A stretch of 64,000 nt of DNA, from positions 20,578,243 to 20,642,242 of the forward strand of contig CM028333.1 of assembly GCA_016647705.1 (NCBI GenBank), read 5' to 3'. Below the pieces are notes generated by a model that searched no databases, had not been told where the DNA came from, and was given only the letters and a program-made list of their open reading frames with translations. Of this stretch, positions 63,146 to 64,000 are shown one piece after another. Source of the DNA: Eucommia ulmoides. Taxonomy: Eukaryota; Streptophyta; Magnoliopsida; Garryales; Eucommiaceae. The translations under genes were made by a program, and so were the position numbers. Within the stretch, counting starts at the first letter, position 1. Every line of letters begins with the position of its first letter.

Positions 63146-64000
63146 TTAATTACTCTTCCCTCCTCCCTAATTTCTTAAAATCTTCTTTTGAGTTCAATTC
63201 ACCATTTATAAGTTTCTAAAATTTGAAATTTCACCCCTTTAAGTTTTAATTAAAAAATTAAATGCCAATTTTGGATTGAAGGATTTTTTGAATTTGCAAA
63301 TTGATCCCTTAAATGTTTTAATTTGAATTTTTAATTGACCCAACTTCATCCCGAATTTTTTCTAATTATTCTATAATGCAACTAAAATGACGTACATGCT
63401 ACGATTTAGGTCTTATACTAAATTAATTTTTATCTTTATATCATAGTAGAAATATAAAATCAATTAGGTGCACACCAAACAACAAAAATAAATAATATAA
63501 AGATAGCAGCACACCAGAAATTTATACTGGTTCACCAAGTTACTCTTGACTAATCCAGTCCTCCGAACCTCACGGAGAGTCGTACCCACTAAACTCAAGA
63601 TCCCTTTAAAGATAGGAACCAAACCCTTACAAATTATTTTACAGGCTCATAATCAATCTTTACAAAAAAAAAATTTCGCAGGCTTAGAAAAATCCTCTAC
63701 TTTTTACAGGCTTAGGAATAACCTAATTCTTTTCAAAACAAAGGCTAAAGAATCAAGACCTCATAAAACACTCCAAATATCCTTTTACCCGGTAAGGATT
63801 GAACCGTTACAAAATCCACACAAAATAATTCAATTCAAGAAAAATTACTACCTTAATCTCTTTACAGGAAGAAACTGAAACCAGCTACCCTTAGATTAAA
63901 TACTCCCAACAGTATTTAATTTGTCACTTAACTTACCAATTAAAAATTGACAAGTGATTTTTCTCAATCAGAGCTTCTACCACCTCAGATAAATTAAAAC

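Larger units (their letters stand above)
60311..63417 (-). mobile_element. Solo LTR, Tekay-like family, nested in the SIRE-like LTR
   Basis: It begins TGTGACACTCCACCTCGG and ends GGTCTTATA, with perfect 5-bp duplications CTAAA at 60306-60310 and 63418-63422. It shares the TACCTGCGAGTGTACTGCC, GTAGGATATGCCTTCCTA and ACGTACATGCTACGATT blocks with the LTRs at 26849 and 33592. It contains a ~36-bp repeat (61070-61165), a CA-rich island (61700-62290) and a nested MITE; without the MITE it is about 2.54 kb. The sequence differs strongly from the 26849 LTR, so it belongs to a sister subfamily. Confidence 0.87.
54175..64000 (-). mobile_element. SIRE-like (Ty1/copia) gag-only LTR element, runs past window end
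   Basis: Left LTR 54175-56340, purine tract 56341-56355, extra ORF region 56921-58212, gag 58930-59910, primer site 60190-60204, and right LTR from 60207, which runs past 64000 and is itself split by the solo LTR at 60311-63417. Coding is on the minus strand. I saw no protease, integrase or reverse transcriptase, so it resembles TR-GAG/LARD-type non-autonomous elements mobilised in trans. The LTRs differ at roughly 10-12% over the ~300 bases compared by eye, so it is clearly older than the Tekay-like element. It is a fossil with a few breaks. Confidence 0.82.
60207..64000 (-). repeat. Right (5') LTR of the gag-only element, split, partial
   Basis: Starts TATTGGCCTAGTGAAATACC. It matches 54175-54310 up to 60310, then resumes at 63418 after the nested solo LTR and follows 54310-54870 to the window edge. 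The remaining third to two-thirds lies outside. Confidence 0.85.

Overview
This window is nuclear DNA from a flowering plant. The evidence is one split host gene with GT-AG introns and a protein of a plant mitochondrial AAA+ family, surrounded by plant-type transposons: Tekay-like and Tat-like Ty3/gypsy, SIRE-like Ty1/copia, a plant L1 LINE with a DUF4283-like ORF1, Tourist, hAT and Mutator-type MITEs, and Helitron ends. I cannot name the species. I saw no rRNA, tRNA or CRISPR array and no bacterial-style operon.

Layout. 1-4.1 kb: old repeat debris with LTR-like pieces, a foldback and an ~80-bp minisatellite. 4.13-4.90 kb: a MITE with a GC-rich core. About 5.2-22.2 kb: the only host gene I support, on the + strand, with a non-coding first exon and 23 coding exons (ATG 6390, stop 21463) that join in one open frame of 1006 codons. 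It encodes an Msp1/katanin-type AAA+ ATPase of the Arabidopsis At1g50140/At3g19740 type. Its introns hold three Tourist-like MITEs and a Ty1/copia relic. 22.3-26.5 kb: AT-rich DNA with a 118-bp tandem repeat, a MITE end, three stacked Helitron-like 3' ends and a foldback.

26.58-39.06 kb: a ~0.9-kb Mutator-type MITE with a 10-bp target duplication, split by a 9.4-kb Tekay-like LTR retrotransposon and by a solo LTR of the same broad family in the opposite orientation. 39.59-44.97 kb: a SIRE-like solo LTR (TSD CTCCT) holding a hAT MITE (TSD ATCGGTGA), which holds a Mutator-type foldback (TSD TTTTATTTA) with a palindromic minisatellite. 46.0-49.0 kb: a fossil piece of a Tat/Ogre-like Ty3/gypsy pol. 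49.3-54.17 kb: an L1-type LINE cut by a SIRE-like LTR element that has gag and an extra ORF but no recognisable pol (54.175 kb to beyond the window). Its right LTR holds a Tekay-like solo LTR, which holds a Tourist-like MITE.

The host gene is the functional unit. The rest is an insertion stack whose relative order can be read from target-site duplications. I found no convincing new host system. The most unusual items are the four-level nests with readable TSDs, the MITE family with a CCG-rich core, the pol-less gag element, and LTRs that share a conserved block beside family-specific tandem repeats.
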